Assembly: GCA_001599355.1 (NCBI GenBank)
Contig: BCGQ01000005.1
Coordinates: forward strand, 66,222 to 130,221
Direction of reading: 5' to 3'
Length of the DNA stretch: 64,000 nucleotides
Origin: Nakazawaea peltata
Taxonomy: Eukaryota > Ascomycota > Pichiomycetes > Alaninales > Pachysolenaceae
Within the stretch, counting starts at the first letter, position 1, and each line of letters opens with the position of its first letter. This document shows positions 20,853-30,335 of this stretch, one piece after another. The notes below the pieces were generated by a model, which was not told the origin of the DNA, made no database searches, and worked only from the letters and a program-made list of their open reading frames with translations. Made by a program: the position numbers and the translations under genes.

Positions 20853-21749
20853 CTATACACGACAGTTCGAAATCTCAAACACTAAAATATCACTAGCATT
20901 GTTCTGCTTCAACTTGTCCATAACGGTACCAATATCTCTACGTTCAACCATTGCTGAAACCAGAACCCAAGAATCATCTTCTAACGGACTAACAGTCAGA
21001 GCTCTTCTACCAGGAGTAATCTTCAAAACTTCCTTAACGTTAGAACGTGGAGCATTGTAGTTACATAAGACATATTTCTGAGCAGCCATAACACCTTCGA
21101 TTCTCGATTTAATAATATCTACAAGTTCTGGGTGAGATGGGTTCTTGGAGACAATCAAATGAGCAGATGTGTCCAAAACAGTGGTGATGGCCTTCAATCC
21201 AGCAGCTCTCATTGTCTCTCCACTTTCTACCAAATCGACAATCAGATCGGCAACACCAAGAGCACATGACAGTTCAACAGATCCACCAACGTATTTGATC
21301 TTGGTTTGTAAAGGTTTACCGGTCTCTTCGACTTTCTCCAACTTCTCAAAGTATTGGGTGGCCAATCTGGTGAAAGAAGTAGTAATGGTCTTACCGATCA
21401 ATTGCTCTGGAGAGTCGTAAGGTCCATTCTCTGGTACTTGAATTTGTAACTTACAACGACCGAACAACAAGTCCTTCAGCAACTCAACGTCGACGTCACT
21501 CTCCTTAACTTGGTCAACACCAGTAATACCAATGGAACAACGACCTTCTCCGACGAAAGTTGGAATATCAGCCAGAGGCAAGAAAATTAACAGAATTGGC
21601 AAGTTGGTACTCAACAGGATGTCCAATCTCGAAGATCTGTGGAACTGAATGTCGGATCCTTTCAAAATATCCACACATTTCTCATATAATCTTCCCTTCT
21701 TTGGGACCAGGAACAATAAACGATCGTTCAAGTGGTTAACTAAATCCAT
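20853..21749 (-). CDS. HIS1: ATP phosphoribosyltransferase, first step of histidine synthesis
   Basis: 298 residues, essentially the length of S. cerevisiae His1 (297). It condenses ATP and PRPP to phosphoribosyl-ATP and is feedback-inhibited by histidine (cytosolic hexamer). The N-terminal catalytic fold begins DRLLFLVPKKGRLYEKCVDIL; the family signature is ADLIVDLVESGETMRAAGL; the C-terminal ACT-like regulatory domain (about 220-298) contains SPLEDDSWVLVSAMVE. This is the long, HisZ-independent form. A TGACTCA box lies 60 bp upstream of the ATG, consistent with Gcn4 general amino acid control. Confidence 0.97.
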   Translation of the reverse strand: MDLVNHLNDRLLFLVPKKGRLYEKCVDILKGSDIQFHRSSRLDILLSTNLPILLIFLPLADIPTFVGEGRCSIGITGVDQVKESDVDVELLKDLLFGRCKLQIQVPENGPYDSPEQLIGKTITTSFTRLATQYFEKLEKVEETGKPLQTKIKYVGGSVELSCALGVADLIVDLVESGETMRAAGLKAITTVLDTSAHLIVSKNPSHPELVDIIKSRIEGVMAAQKYVLCNYNAPRSNVKEVLKITPGRRALTVSPLEDDSWVLVSAMVERRDIGTVMDKLKQNNASDILVFEISNCRV

Positions 21750-22279
21750 TTTTCTATCTCTATCTAGCTACTCAAGTCAGTGACCTCCTTCGTCCATCGC
21801 TGGTAATTTGACTCATCTTTGAAAAAAAAGAAAGAGCGAAAAATTTGAAGATTCCTAATGGAGTAAGTTGGGGGTGGTCAAACGGGAGAATTAGCCGAGG
21901 AATCTGCGATGAACTGCGCGGAACAGGGCCGAGGAATGCGATGGGCAAGATCTGGGGCACAAATCGGAGGGGAGTACCATAGGGTACGAATAGGGGTATA
22001 GAATACACTATTTTGAGTGAGGGGAGAGCTTCAAATTTGACATATAGCAGAGATACGGTGATACGAATACTACTGAGCATTCAGCCAGTCACATACCCCC
22101 TTTTTTTTGAAGATTTAACGGACCTCTTATTCATCTATAATTTCTGCCCCTTCCGATCCTACCTACTCCTGCCCCTTCCGTGCCCCGGCCACGCCCCTAC
22201 ATTCACCCGTCCCCCTTCTCCACCCTACAATCATTCAAATTATTAGTCTTACCATTAAGCAATAAAGTTTATACACCAC
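21750..22279. other. intergenic, HIS1 promoter and PCL 3' flank
   Basis: 530 bp. Besides the Gcn4 box there is a T8 run (22091-22098) and a C-rich section at 22145-22225. No gene is supported. Confidence 0.4.
21809..21815. promoter_or_regulatory. Gcn4-type TGACTCA box upstream of HIS1
   Basis: TGACTCA at 21809-21815, 60 bp before the HIS1 ATG on the minus strand. HIS1 is a classical Gcn4 target in yeast, so this is the likely amino-acid-starvation element, although it lies close to the start codon. Confidence 0.55.
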
Positions 22280-23950
22280 TCACTGTGCCATCATCAGCAG
22301 CTGCGCCTTCAATTGTTCTCTTTTCCAGAACTTGATCAACAAGTCCCCATACTTAACCATCTCCTCCAATTGAATCATCAATTTGAAATCTAAAAGTAAT
22401 AAAAATTGTAATTCCAAATGGTTCAACTCATCCAACGGTAACCCTCCCACCTTCAGATAACGTGAATTCTTGTAGAAAACGTCACTGAAAAACTTAGACA
22501 GCACTGTCACTCCAGATATAATAAGACGATGGATATTATAAGAGTCCATGACAAACAATTTACCCCCATTGTTGTAATCTCCAGCATTCAGTCTTTTCAG
22601 AATTCGATCAAAATATACAAGAAGACTGAGAAGGACATCATTGGTAACAGGACAGTACTTGAGAATTCTCGTAAGATACAGATGAAGTGAGATCAGAGGT
22701 ACATTCCGGCCATGGAACAGTAGCACATTCGCCGTATAAGGGCCAGGAGTAGCATTGGCATGAGAAGAGGCATTTGAATTGGAACGAGAACTCACTCCAC
22801 CTTCTTCTTCAGTCTCTCGACCTCTTCCTTCAGGGTGAAGTAAATCATTCAGCTCAATAATCTTTTGCAACAAGGCACTTAACATCAATAACAAGTCATT
22901 AGTAGGATGCTCGGCAATGTTCAAATGCTCATCTTGTGAGAGTAAAGATGAGGACAGGAAAGAAGAACGAGAAGAAGATCCAAAGATTCCACTTCCTCCA
23001 GGACGATAACTGTGCAGTTGCAGTTGTGAAGAATCATAATCAGGTGGCATATGAGATTGCATCTGTTGCATTGACCCACTAGCAAAAGCAGTGTCCGTAG
23101 AGACATTGGTAGTAGGTATAGGAGGAGCCGGGTAAGTCCCAGAAGAATGAGACGTACCCATATGCTCATGTGCACTTGTATATGAGTTACTCACCACACT
23201 TGGAGTATTATGGAAAGGTGTATACGAACTGAGAGTATTCTTCTGGAACAGTGATGAAGTAGTTGGGATTTGTTGTGAAAACGATCCATAATTGTTGGCC
23301 CTCGAGAAAGGAGAAGACCCATATTCATCAGCCTCAGGATTATTGTTATTATTATTGCTGTTGATATTCATACGATTGGCAGTGTTGATGCCGGTCGGTG
23401 GAGTGCTATTCTGCAGCATCTGTAAATTCTTGGTCAACAAACTAGTCCTGACAGTAGGCTGCTGTTGAGACCGATGCACAAACAAGTTATTATTATGGTC
23501 AACATTATGCTCTGAGAAACTACCAACACCTGGGCCGACAGAGAGATCTGAAGATCGGCGAGCAGACTCCGACAACGAGTTACGTTGGATATTTTGGAAT
23601 GAAGACGGAGGGTGCAGCATGCCAGGACTGCCGTTCCCAAACGGCGAAGACGAAAATGATGATCCATGATGATTATTGAAAGAGTTGATAAAGCTGGAAC
23701 TCGATTGTCTTGAGGGGTGGGGAGGGAAATTTTGAGGATGAGGCGCCGTCAGCAGGGATTGATCATTGTGATTGACATTTCCTTGATATTGATACTGCAG
23801 CTGATGATCCAGCAGTTGTTGCTGTTGCATTTGTTGCATTTGTTGTTGTTGTTGCTGCTGCTGCTGTTGATGCTGCTCAGACCCTGGTTCTCCCCCGTAA
23901 GTTCCCCCAAACCCATACTGATGCAGGTCGTAGTTCTGCTGTTGTTCCAT
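22280..23950 (-). CDS. PCL7: Pho85 cyclin, PCL6/PCL7 type
   Basis: 556 residues. The N-terminal two thirds are Q/N/S-rich and disordered, with a polyglutamine tract near residue 30. The C-terminal 200 residues form a Pho80-type cyclin fold: RNVPLISLHLYLTRILKYCP, NDVLLSLLVYFDRI, FVMDSYNIHRLIISGVT, NSRYLKVGGLPLDELNHLE and FKLMIQLEEMVKYGDLLIKFW. The NSRY-KVGG-ELNHLE and FVMDS-NIHRL wording is closer to Pcl6/Pcl7 than to Pho80. These cyclins direct the CDK Pho85 to glycogen and stress targets, including the Glc8 regulator of PP1. S. cerevisiae Pcl6 is shorter (about 420), the difference being the Q-rich N-terminus. Assignment between PCL6 and PCL7 is not possible. Confidence 0.82.
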   Translation of the reverse strand: MEQQQNYDLHQYGFGGTYGGEPGSEQHQQQQQQQQQQMQQMQQQQLLDHQLQYQYQGNVNHNDQSLLTAPHPQNFPPHPSRQSSSSFINSFNNHHGSSFSSSPFGNGSPGMLHPPSSFQNIQRNSLSESARRSSDLSVGPGVGSFSEHNVDHNNNLFVHRSQQQPTVRTSLLTKNLQMLQNSTPPTGINTANRMNINSNNNNNNPEADEYGSSPFSRANNYGSFSQQIPTTSSLFQKNTLSSYTPFHNTPSVVSNSYTSAHEHMGTSHSSGTYPAPPIPTTNVSTDTAFASGSMQQMQSHMPPDYDSSQLQLHSYRPGGSGIFGSSSRSSFLSSSLLSQDEHLNIAEHPTNDLLLMLSALLQKIIELNDLLHPEGRGRETEEEGGVSSRSNSNASSHANATPGPYTANVLLFHGRNVPLISLHLYLTRILKYCPVTNDVLLSLLVYFDRILKRLNAGDYNNGGKLFVMDSYNIHRLIISGVTVLSKFFSDVFYKNSRYLKVGGLPLDELNHLELQFLLLLDFKLMIQLEEMVKYGDLLIKFWKREQLKAQLLMMAQ

Positions 23951-24318
23951 CAGACACGAACTTTATATGTGTGGAGCCAGGCACTGCCAAGAAGGTTGCA
24001 CTGAAATAGTTTGGTTTCAAATCCCCTTTGATTAACTCTTAGGGTTCCCCAATACTACGTACCGCCGTTAAAAATATCACCACTTCGCTAAGGTAGTGCT
24101 CTAGGAGAAAAAAACTGAGTTGATGGATTTTTCCTTTGCTAATAAATTTTATTGGTGCGTGGAGAGACGTGCGGCCGAGGTCGATTGGGGGAGGAGTGCG
24201 CGGAAGGATGGTGGAAGGTTGGCGGGAAAGTTGGAGGGAGCGCAGGAGGAAGCGCAGGAGGGAAATGAAGAATATTTGTTAAGATGAAGGTGAATGGATG
24301 AGGTTCATAGGTTGAGAA
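23951..24318. other. divergent promoter PCL7-like / PET117
   Basis: 368 bp. It contains TTAGGGTT (24039-24046), a single Tbf1/telomere-type half-site, and GGAGGAAGCGCAGGAGG purine repeats just before PET117. No gene is visible. Confidence 0.4.
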
Positions 24319-24827
24319 ATGTCGCTTGCGTCTAAGGTTACTTTGGGCTTTTCGCTCGCTTTTACTATTGGAACGACTGTTGGAGTTGTTTATTTGCAAC
24401 AACTTGAAAGAGATGTGAGTATTAATACATAGCCCGAGGGTGGACTGGCAAGAGCTAAGGGAGATGTGAGGACCGAAGGAGATTACCCCCTCCTCCCCCA
24501 CCAAAGAGAGAATTACCTGTGATGAAATATGGATCCGCATGCTCATATCAACATCCCAACTACATATATACAAGATTTCCCCTTCGTATCTCATTCCCCA
24601 GCTTCCCCCTCATCTCATACCCAGCAGGGTTACTAACTTTTCACCCAATTTAGGCGCTTAAACAAGGTCCAATTAAGGACGCTAAAAGAGTTCTGGAGAA
24701 ACTGGATTTAAATTCAAAACAAAAGGCCAATATGACCGATTTCGAGTTGCAGAAGAAGTTAAGACTGGATTTCGAGAAACTGCAACCTTTAAGTGGAGAG
24801 ATTATAGAAGGTATCGACAAGCAGTAA
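24319..24827 (+). CDS. PET117: cytochrome c oxidase assembly factor PET117, one intron
   Basis: The spliced product has 89 residues: MSLASKVTLGFSLAFTIG, a single hydrophobic N-terminal span, then VVYLQQLERDALKQGPIKDAKRV and a basic C-terminal helix ending GIDKQ. This is the Pet117 pattern (SxASK...T...GVxxxQ..ER..L..G..rD), an inner-membrane protein needed for complex IV assembly and heme A synthase (Cox15) function. Exons are 24319-24414 and 24654-24827; the 239-nt intron is GTGAGT...TAG with TACTAAC at 24631-24637, and splits the protein exactly between ERD and ALK. Reading through the donor destroys the frame, which supports splicing. Confidence 0.88.
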
Positions 24828-25197
24828 TCCCTTCCAATCTCATCTACTACCTGTATATATTTATTAAAATTAACGTTTTGTACACGACTTTATTTGTTGA
24901 TAATTGTAGGCTTTAGGGTTTGCGATTAGTGGAGAAAACAGCGTAAGTTGACTAATACTACTTCTAATTACATCATTCGAGTCATTTTCATGGAAAATGG
25001 CGGTAATGATCTAGCCCTCTTTCCTCATCGGATCAAGTACTTAATATATCCGCCCCAACCCCCTGTAGATCCAGGGTCGTGCATAACTAAACTGAGCGGA
25101 TCTCTCAGCTATTTTCGGATATTTGGCGAAATTCCAAATCCCAAAAATTATCCCGCCTATCGAATATATAAGGGCTCAAAAAGATATTGTTTGAAAA
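24828..25197. other. intergenic PET117 / RidA gene
   Basis: 370 bp. GTCGTGTA lies on the minus strand at 24888-24881, about 55 bp after the PET117 stop. TTTAGGGTTTG is at 24911-24921 and a TATA box (ATATATAAGG) about 30 bp before the RidA ATG. Nothing else is seen. Confidence 0.45.
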
Positions 25198-25727
25198 ATG
25201 TTTGTAGGCCAAAGTATCAGAAGTGGTTTAAGATCCAATTTTGTTAAAGTCAACACTTACAGATCAGTATTAAGAATGTCTACCGTTACTCCAGTAAGTA
25301 GAGATGGATTGGTGCAATTGGATTGATCAATAGATGAACCAAGTACTAACGAGCTTAACTGCAGGTCACCTCCACCAACGCCCCACCAGCTGCTGCTTCT
25401 TATTCGCACGCTATGAAGGCCAATGGTTTCATCTACGTCAGTGGTCAAATCCCTTACACTGCTGACTTCAAGCCAATTGATGGTACTATCCAAGACAAGG
25501 CTGACCAAGCTTTGAAGAACGTTATCAACATTGTTAAGGATGCCGGTTCCAGTTTGGAGAAGATCGTTAAGGTTAACATTTTCCTTACTGACATGAACGA
25601 TTTCCTGGCTTTCAACGAACTGTACGGTAAATACTTCTCTGTTCACAAGCCAGCTAGATCTTGTGTTGCTGTTAAGCAATTGCCATTGGGTGTTGAATTA
25701 GAGGTTGAGCTGATCGCTGTTGAATAA
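25198..25727 (+). CDS. MMF1: RidA/YjgF-family imine deaminase (MMF1/HMF1), one intron, two possible starts
   Basis: The spliced protein has 152 residues: a mitochondrial presequence (MFVGQSIRSGLRSNFVKV...), then the RidA core with APPAAASYSHAMKANGFIYV, SGQIPYT, KVNIFLTDMNDF and HKPARSCVAVKQLPLG; the arginine in PARSCV binds the carboxylate of 2-aminoacrylate. RidA proteins hydrolyse reactive imines and enamines from PLP enzymes. Exons are 25198-25293 and 25365-25727; the 71-nt intron is GTAAGT...CAG with TACTAAC at 25344-25350. A second in-frame ATG at 25276, just after the presequence (MSTVTP), would give a cytosolic Hmf1-like form, so one gene may do the work of both S. cerevisiae paralogues. 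Confidence 0.9.
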
Positions 25728-26394
25728 ATTGCTGTTAGTCACCTCTAAGTATGCCTAAGCTCTATAAATGTTATTAAATAGCTCAATAAACCGTATGAAT
25801 TTACTGCGCACAAAATAAAGGGGATAGAGACTAAGCTTTGTAAGGAAATTTAAGTAGAGACTGCACACTGTATAGATGTGAAGAGAAATATAATGGGGTA
25901 ACATAATAAACAACTAACTACAACTGAAGCCAAATTCACAAAGCAGTCCAGATCTCACATTGATACCATACACCAAGTTTCCTCCCATCTCCTTCCTACT
26001 ACTCCCTACCAGTCCCCCCTCCCTTCCTCCCATACTCCATCACTATTAACCACTATCCTACCACTATCAAAGTTCATTAACCACCACCCACGCACCCCCT
26101 CCATCATGGTGTAACGATGCAACTCACATCTGGTGTAACGATGTTTTTATAGGGTTTCCACCCTAGTCTCATTTTCTACTCTCTATTTCTCCTCCCGCGC
26201 ACCTTCTTCCCCCCTATTTCTTACCTTCCTCCCTCAGGTTTTCGTACCTTTACACACTACCACTACCGAAAAAATTTTCCCTCCCTTAGTGGAAAATTTT
26301 TTTCTCTCCGTAAAGGATGAAGGTTTTTTTCAATTATATTAATAAATTTATCTTGATACTTACAACTTTTGTATACTAAGGAAACACAATCAAA
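25728..26394 (+). promoter_or_regulatory. RPL34 promoter region
   Basis: 667 bp. It is strongly C/T-rich on the sense strand. A 13-bp direct repeat TGGTGTAACGATG occurs at 26107-26119 and 26131-26143. It is followed by TAGGGT-TTCC-ACCCTA, an inverted pair of Tbf1-type half-sites (26150-26165), about 230 bp before the ATG. The RPL25 promoter has the same inverted pair at a similar distance. Confidence 0.6.
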
Positions 26395-27225
26395 ATGGCT
26401 CAAAGAGTTACTTTCAGAAGAAGAAATCCATGTATGTAGTATTATCATTGATACCGGGAATCAGAAGGAAATGGAACCATATCGAATCATACCAATATGT
26501 TGAGTAAAAGATGTCACTTGACCAAGATTGAAGATGATATTTCAAGGGGGATATTTCGAGGGTAGTTCATGATATGGGTTATTATCGAGAGAGTGTGACT
26601 TCAGATAGAGTAGGATTTGAGATGAGGATGAGAATTGATAATAGAAGACAGATCTTATTGAAGGAAGTACATAGGGTTGATCACTTTGTAAGGGTTAAGA
26701 GGAGTCAAGAATGAGGATTCACCACCTCAACTCATCCGCAAATATCATGTGTGAAATCATGTCTATCATCTGTTCATTTTGTTCGTACGATTTATTCGTC
26801 TTATCTTTCAGCGCTGATCTCCAGATACCATCCCATCGAACGACCCAACTCAAACTCCATTCCATTCCAATCCCATCCACCTAAACAACTTACTAACTTA
26901 TCCAATAGACAACACCAAGTCCAACCAAATCAAGGTTGTTAAGACCCCAGGTGGAAACTTAGTTGCTCAACACGTCAAGAAGCTGGGTACCAGACCAAAG
27001 TGTGGTGACTGTGGTATCGCTTTGCCAGGTGTTGCTGCTTTGAGACCAAGAGAATACGCCAACGTCTCTAAGACACAAAAGACTGTCTCCAGATCTTACG
27101 GTGGTTCCAGATGTGCTAACTGTGTCAAGGAGAGAGTTGTCAGAGCTTTCTTGATCGAGGAACAAAAGATCGTCAAGAAGCTTTTGAAGGACCAAGCCTC
27201 CAAGGAGAAGAAGGCCAAGAAATAA
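26395..27225 (+). CDS. RPL34: 60S ribosomal protein eL34, one intron
   Basis: The spliced product has 117 residues, MAQRVTFRRRNPYNTKSNQI continuing to a lysine-rich end; it is clearly eL34, with the zinc-type CGDCG and CANC pairs and VSRSYGGSRCANCVKER. Exons are 26395-26431 and 26909-27225; the intron (477 nt, GTATGT...TAG, TACTAAC at 26891-26897) interrupts the Tyr codon of NPY. S. cerevisiae RPL34A/B also carry an intron near the start. Codon use is strongly biased (TTG, AAG, GGT, GTC), as expected for high expression. Confidence 0.97.
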
Positions 27226-27316
27226 GCTGCCTAACTTTTACTTGACTGGCATATAGTTTGATAATTAATAAAAACACATCTTTTTATATCGAACGTAGCA
27301 ACGTAGCTGTCATGCA

Positions 27317-27778
27317 TTAATGTCCTCTATAATATTTAACTAAACTATGGATCAGGGTCTCATCACCAGCCCTATGTAGATTCAGTACATCGATATTCAA
27401 GGGGCTCGAGTCATCTCCTCCAGAGCTTAGAAGCACTACAATGGCAACACAAACTCCAGAGAGTGGCCACAGGGGTGTCCATTCCTCACTCTTGAGAATA
27501 TCCAAGCAAATCTCTCCAGTATCGAAATTGACATTACTATGAGGAGGGATATTTTTGATGAATCGTACCTTTGGTGGCAGTGAAGGGTATTCAGGGGGGA
27601 TCTTGAGCTCAAGTTCCCATTCATAACCTCCATAGACGTTATCAGAGCTGGATATCACCAGAGTCCAGGTCCCTGTGATATCATCTTCGTCTTTGGGCAG
27701 TAACAGTAGAAGACCGTTTTTTTGGAGTTGGGATTTTTCACGTTGGTATGTTTTGAGTTCTTGGATTAATCGTTTCAT
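27317..27778 (-). CDS. PEX4: peroxisomal ubiquitin-conjugating enzyme PEX4
   Basis: 153 residues with the UBC fold. The catalytic cysteine is C91 in TGEICLDILKSEEWTPLW, with H80-S-N82 taking the place of the usual HPN. The distal SPLNIDVLNLHRAGD corresponds to the SPLDVDIGNIIRCGD part of S. cerevisiae Pex4, which distinguishes it from other E2s. Pex4, tethered by Pex22, monoubiquitinates the import receptor Pex5 on a cysteine so that it can be recycled. It is shorter than S. cerevisiae Pex4 (183), mainly at the N-terminus. It is convergent with RPL34, 91 bp away. Confidence 0.87.
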   Translation of the reverse strand: MKRLIQELKTYQREKSQLQKNGLLLLLPKDEDDITGTWTLVISSSDNVYGGYEWELELKIPPEYPSLPPKVRFIKNIPPHSNVNFDTGEICLDILKSEEWTPLWPLSGVCVAIVVLLSSGGDDSSPLNIDVLNLHRAGDETLIHSLVKYYRGH

Positions 27779-28212
27779 TGAGATGGTGGATGTGGGTTGG
27801 TGGGGATCAGTTGGTCAGGAACCGGTTGGCGCCTTGTGTTTGGTTGTAGCTTGGTGGGTCCACAGTCTTGAAGGGGATTGTTGCTGGAGAGAAAGGAAAA
27901 CTGCGCAGGGAGATGGGGAAAAATGGGCGGAGATGGAAGGGGATGGGCGCAGAAAGGGGGGAGGAGATGGAAGGGGGATGGGCGGAGCAATTAGTTTAAC
28001 AGAATTAAGGTGAACTCGCGCAGTGAGCAGTGTGGAACATAGACAGAATCTGGGCGGAATCTGGGCGGAATCTGAGGAGATCTTAGCGGAATCTAAGCAG
28101 ACCCAGAACACCAAAAGATAAACCCAACCCACACCACTTCATCTACAATTCACTAGTATATTCGAAATTCATATTAATGTATATAATGGGATAAAAATCG
28201 AGATGCTGCAAG
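27779..28212. other. intergenic, PEX4 promoter
   Basis: 434 bp. The plus strand is purine-rich (repeated GGGATGGGCGGAG-like units around 27930-27990; three GGGCGGAATCTG-type units at 28046-28075), giving a C/T-rich sense strand for PEX4. No gene is seen. Confidence 0.4.
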
Positions 28213-29148
28213 TCATTTGAATCCAAAGAACTCCTCTATATCTATTTCATTAGCGTCCTTCTGATCTCTTTTCTCTCTTTTCTCCTTCTGTTCAGCCTCA
28301 AATTCCAACTTACTAACAATAATCAAATCGTCTCTGTAATGTTCTTCACCCGGTTTGTTAATCAACTGGAAAGGTCTCAATTTCTCAAGATAATTCAAAG
28401 GTAAATTGAACATCTCCAAGTTATGTTGCTGGGTATTCAACAGTGTGTTACAGAAAATCGAGTTATAAGGAAGCTTCAAGTTCTCCTTGTTGAGATAGGT
28501 GTTGTAGTAAGGAGAGTTCTGACTGAGCTTCTCACGTTGCTGCTTCTTGAAGTTCTTGAAGTTCTCCAAATCTTGTAAAACAGATTTAGGTTTGCTCTTC
28601 TGTTTGGTAGCAGCTGCCTTTTTGTTGTTAGAATACAGCATATGATTTTTTTTGACAGGTGACAATAACGGCATATGACTGTTGAGGAGCATATCTGAGA
28701 ACAAGACATTGTCAGTAATACCCTCAGTATTCGGGACACGAGGCAATGATTTGAGGTCGAAATAACGGACCTTACGTGGTTGGGAATTTAAAATTGGAGC
28801 GGCGTTTGAGGAGGTGGATGCAGATGCAGATGGTGATGATGACGACAATTGAGGCAGCAGCAGAGTCAGCAGCGACAGTGACAGCAGAGCCGGCAGAGCC
28901 GGCAGAGTCAGCAGTGACTTCAGTGGCAGCAGCAGATCCAGCTGCTTCTCACATTTCTTCTCAACTGCATCTTCTTGACTCTCATTCACCACATACTGTT
29001 GCTCTGTTTCAGGTGTGGAGGCGCTGATAGCAGATGAGTCAGGAATAGAGGAAGAGAACCTGACACTGGTTCTTGGGGTATGAACGATAGCAGAGCGAAC
29101 AGAACCAGCTGTAATAGCTCCAGATCTCATAGAAACTGATTTGAACAT
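28213..29148 (-). CDS. Pet20/Sue1-family mitochondrial protein
   Basis: 311 residues from the ATG at 29148 (MFKSVSMRSGAITAG); the frame extends 5 codons further without an ATG. The Arg/Ser-rich N-terminus is a likely mitochondrial presequence. A Ser/Ala/Leu-rich middle (70-125) precedes a conserved block, VRYFDLKSLPRVPNTEGI, then LLSPVKKNHML, and near the C-terminus YLEKLRPFQ. Recalled S. cerevisiae Sue1 has YDFRSLPKVPTTQYL, YPVKENPLF and MRKLKPFD in the same order, so membership in the Pet20/Sue1 family (turnover of unstable cytochrome c; respiration) is probable but rests on memory. The C-terminus is Lys/Glu-rich. Confidence 0.55.
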   Translation of the reverse strand: MFKSVSMRSGAITAGSVRSAIVHTPRTSVRFSSSIPDSSAISASTPETEQQYVVNESQEDAVEKKCEKQLDLLLPLKSLLTLPALPALLSLSLLTLLLPQLSSSSPSASASTSSNAAPILNSQPRKVRYFDLKSLPRVPNTEGITDNVLFSDMLLNSHMPLLSPVKKNHMLYSNNKKAAATKQKSKPKSVLQDLENFKNFKKQQREKLSQNSPYYNTYLNKENLKLPYNSIFCNTLLNTQQHNLEMFNLPLNYLEKLRPFQLINKPGEEHYRDDLIIVSKLEFEAEQKEKREKRDQKDANEIDIEEFFGFK

Positions 29149-30335
29149 CTTCAAAACAAACACTTAGTTGCGATGCAATAAATTAAGTGGGGGCAAAAAT
29201 GGGGGGAGGGGAAGGGGGGTAGTAGACTCTGATACCGGTTGAAATAAATAAATATGCGAATATAATGATGCAAATACAGATGTATCAATGTTATATACAA
29301 GTGTATCAAGTCTGTCGATATATTCAAATCTATTTCTTTCAATATGACGCGATTCAATAATTCTTAAATACTTATCAAATCATAAATTAACATCACCTCT
29401 TTTCTTTTGCAGTAAAGACCGATAAGATCGGCCAATCGGGAAGATGTGGAATGGGACCATAAGGGGAAACAAATTCCTATTCTGGAAGTCATAATTTTTT
29501 TTGACTCATTTATACAGACCATAATAACTCCGGATTTTTATTCCTTATTTGGGAGTGAAGTACTCAGAAATAGTCGTGTAATGTATACCAACATTGCGTG
29601 CAGTATCCGGAAATAGTCGTGCAAAATATACAAACACACAGAATAGTCGTGCGAAATACATCGATGCACAGAATAGTCGTGCAAACATGTCAGGTGCATT
29701 AAAGAGAACTCCTCAACAATATGAGGTGCAGTAAGTCAACGGTCGATTAATGACGTAGAGCCCTACCCCCATTTCTTCACCGTGCCGTTACTTCGCATTC
29801 ATATCAACCTTAAATTGAAACCCTGACATCGACTCAGCCTCATTCCAACTCGGTATCTCGCTTGTCTCATATTTATCCGAACAAATCGACCCAACGAGCC
29901 ACTCTTTTATTGTTTTTTTACAGGGTCTGATGAGCTCAATGCGCTCTATCCGAGAATAAAAACGAGAAGTCCGAAAAAAAATTGAACGCAATGCGAGACC
30001 GAAAGAGAAGGGGGCTAATGCGCACACAGACCCGATGAGCCCTAGCTTAAGCTGCATAATCGTTAAATTCGGACGGCTTAAACTCCACACTAATCCTAGA
30101 TCTGGAAGAATTCTGCTTGCATCGCCCCCATTTGACTGGTGATCTTTAGGTAATCGCCATTTTTTTCATCTTCATCGGCCGTTATCCTTATTTACACTCT
30201 ATTTTCTACCGGGATATATAAACCTTGTCTTTTCCTGTAGGTCCTCTGTCTTAATTGCTTTTCATTGCATTATCAATTAAGCTTAATCCTAATTAGGCCG
30301 GCTGAATAGACTTTTGTTTTCCGTTTAATTACACT
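29149..30335. other. divergent promoter region with 30-bp repeats
   Basis: 1.2 kb between the Sue1-like gene and the RTA1-family gene. It holds a four-run G tract (29189-29219), a TGACTCAT Gcn4-type box (29502-29509), four AATAGTCGTG repeats (29567-29700) and a CCTAATTAGG (30290-30299). A minus-strand ATG frame of 89 codons (29788-30057) has no recognisable family. Confidence 0.5.
29567..29700 (+). repeat. four degenerate ~30-bp repeats with core ATAGTCGTG
   Basis: GTCGTG cores begin at 29573, 29616, 29646 and 29676 (spacing 43, 30, 30), each inside an AATAGTCGTG(T/C) block and followed by an A-rich half. The last two units share CAGAATAGTCGTGC and a GTGCA/ATGCA ending. The core is the same as in the dispersed GTCGTGTA motif, which suggests a multi-copy binding site upstream of one of the two divergent genes. 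Confidence 0.65.

Noticed and set aside
24005-24025. GGTTTCAAATCCC resembling a tRNA B-box
   Set aside because: An extra T breaks the loop consensus and no cloverleaf can be drawn upstream.
29788-30090. 100-codon minus frame between the Sue1-like and RTA1 genes
   Set aside because: Starts at GTG (first ATG leaves 89 codons), overlaps promoter sequence, and no family is recognisable.
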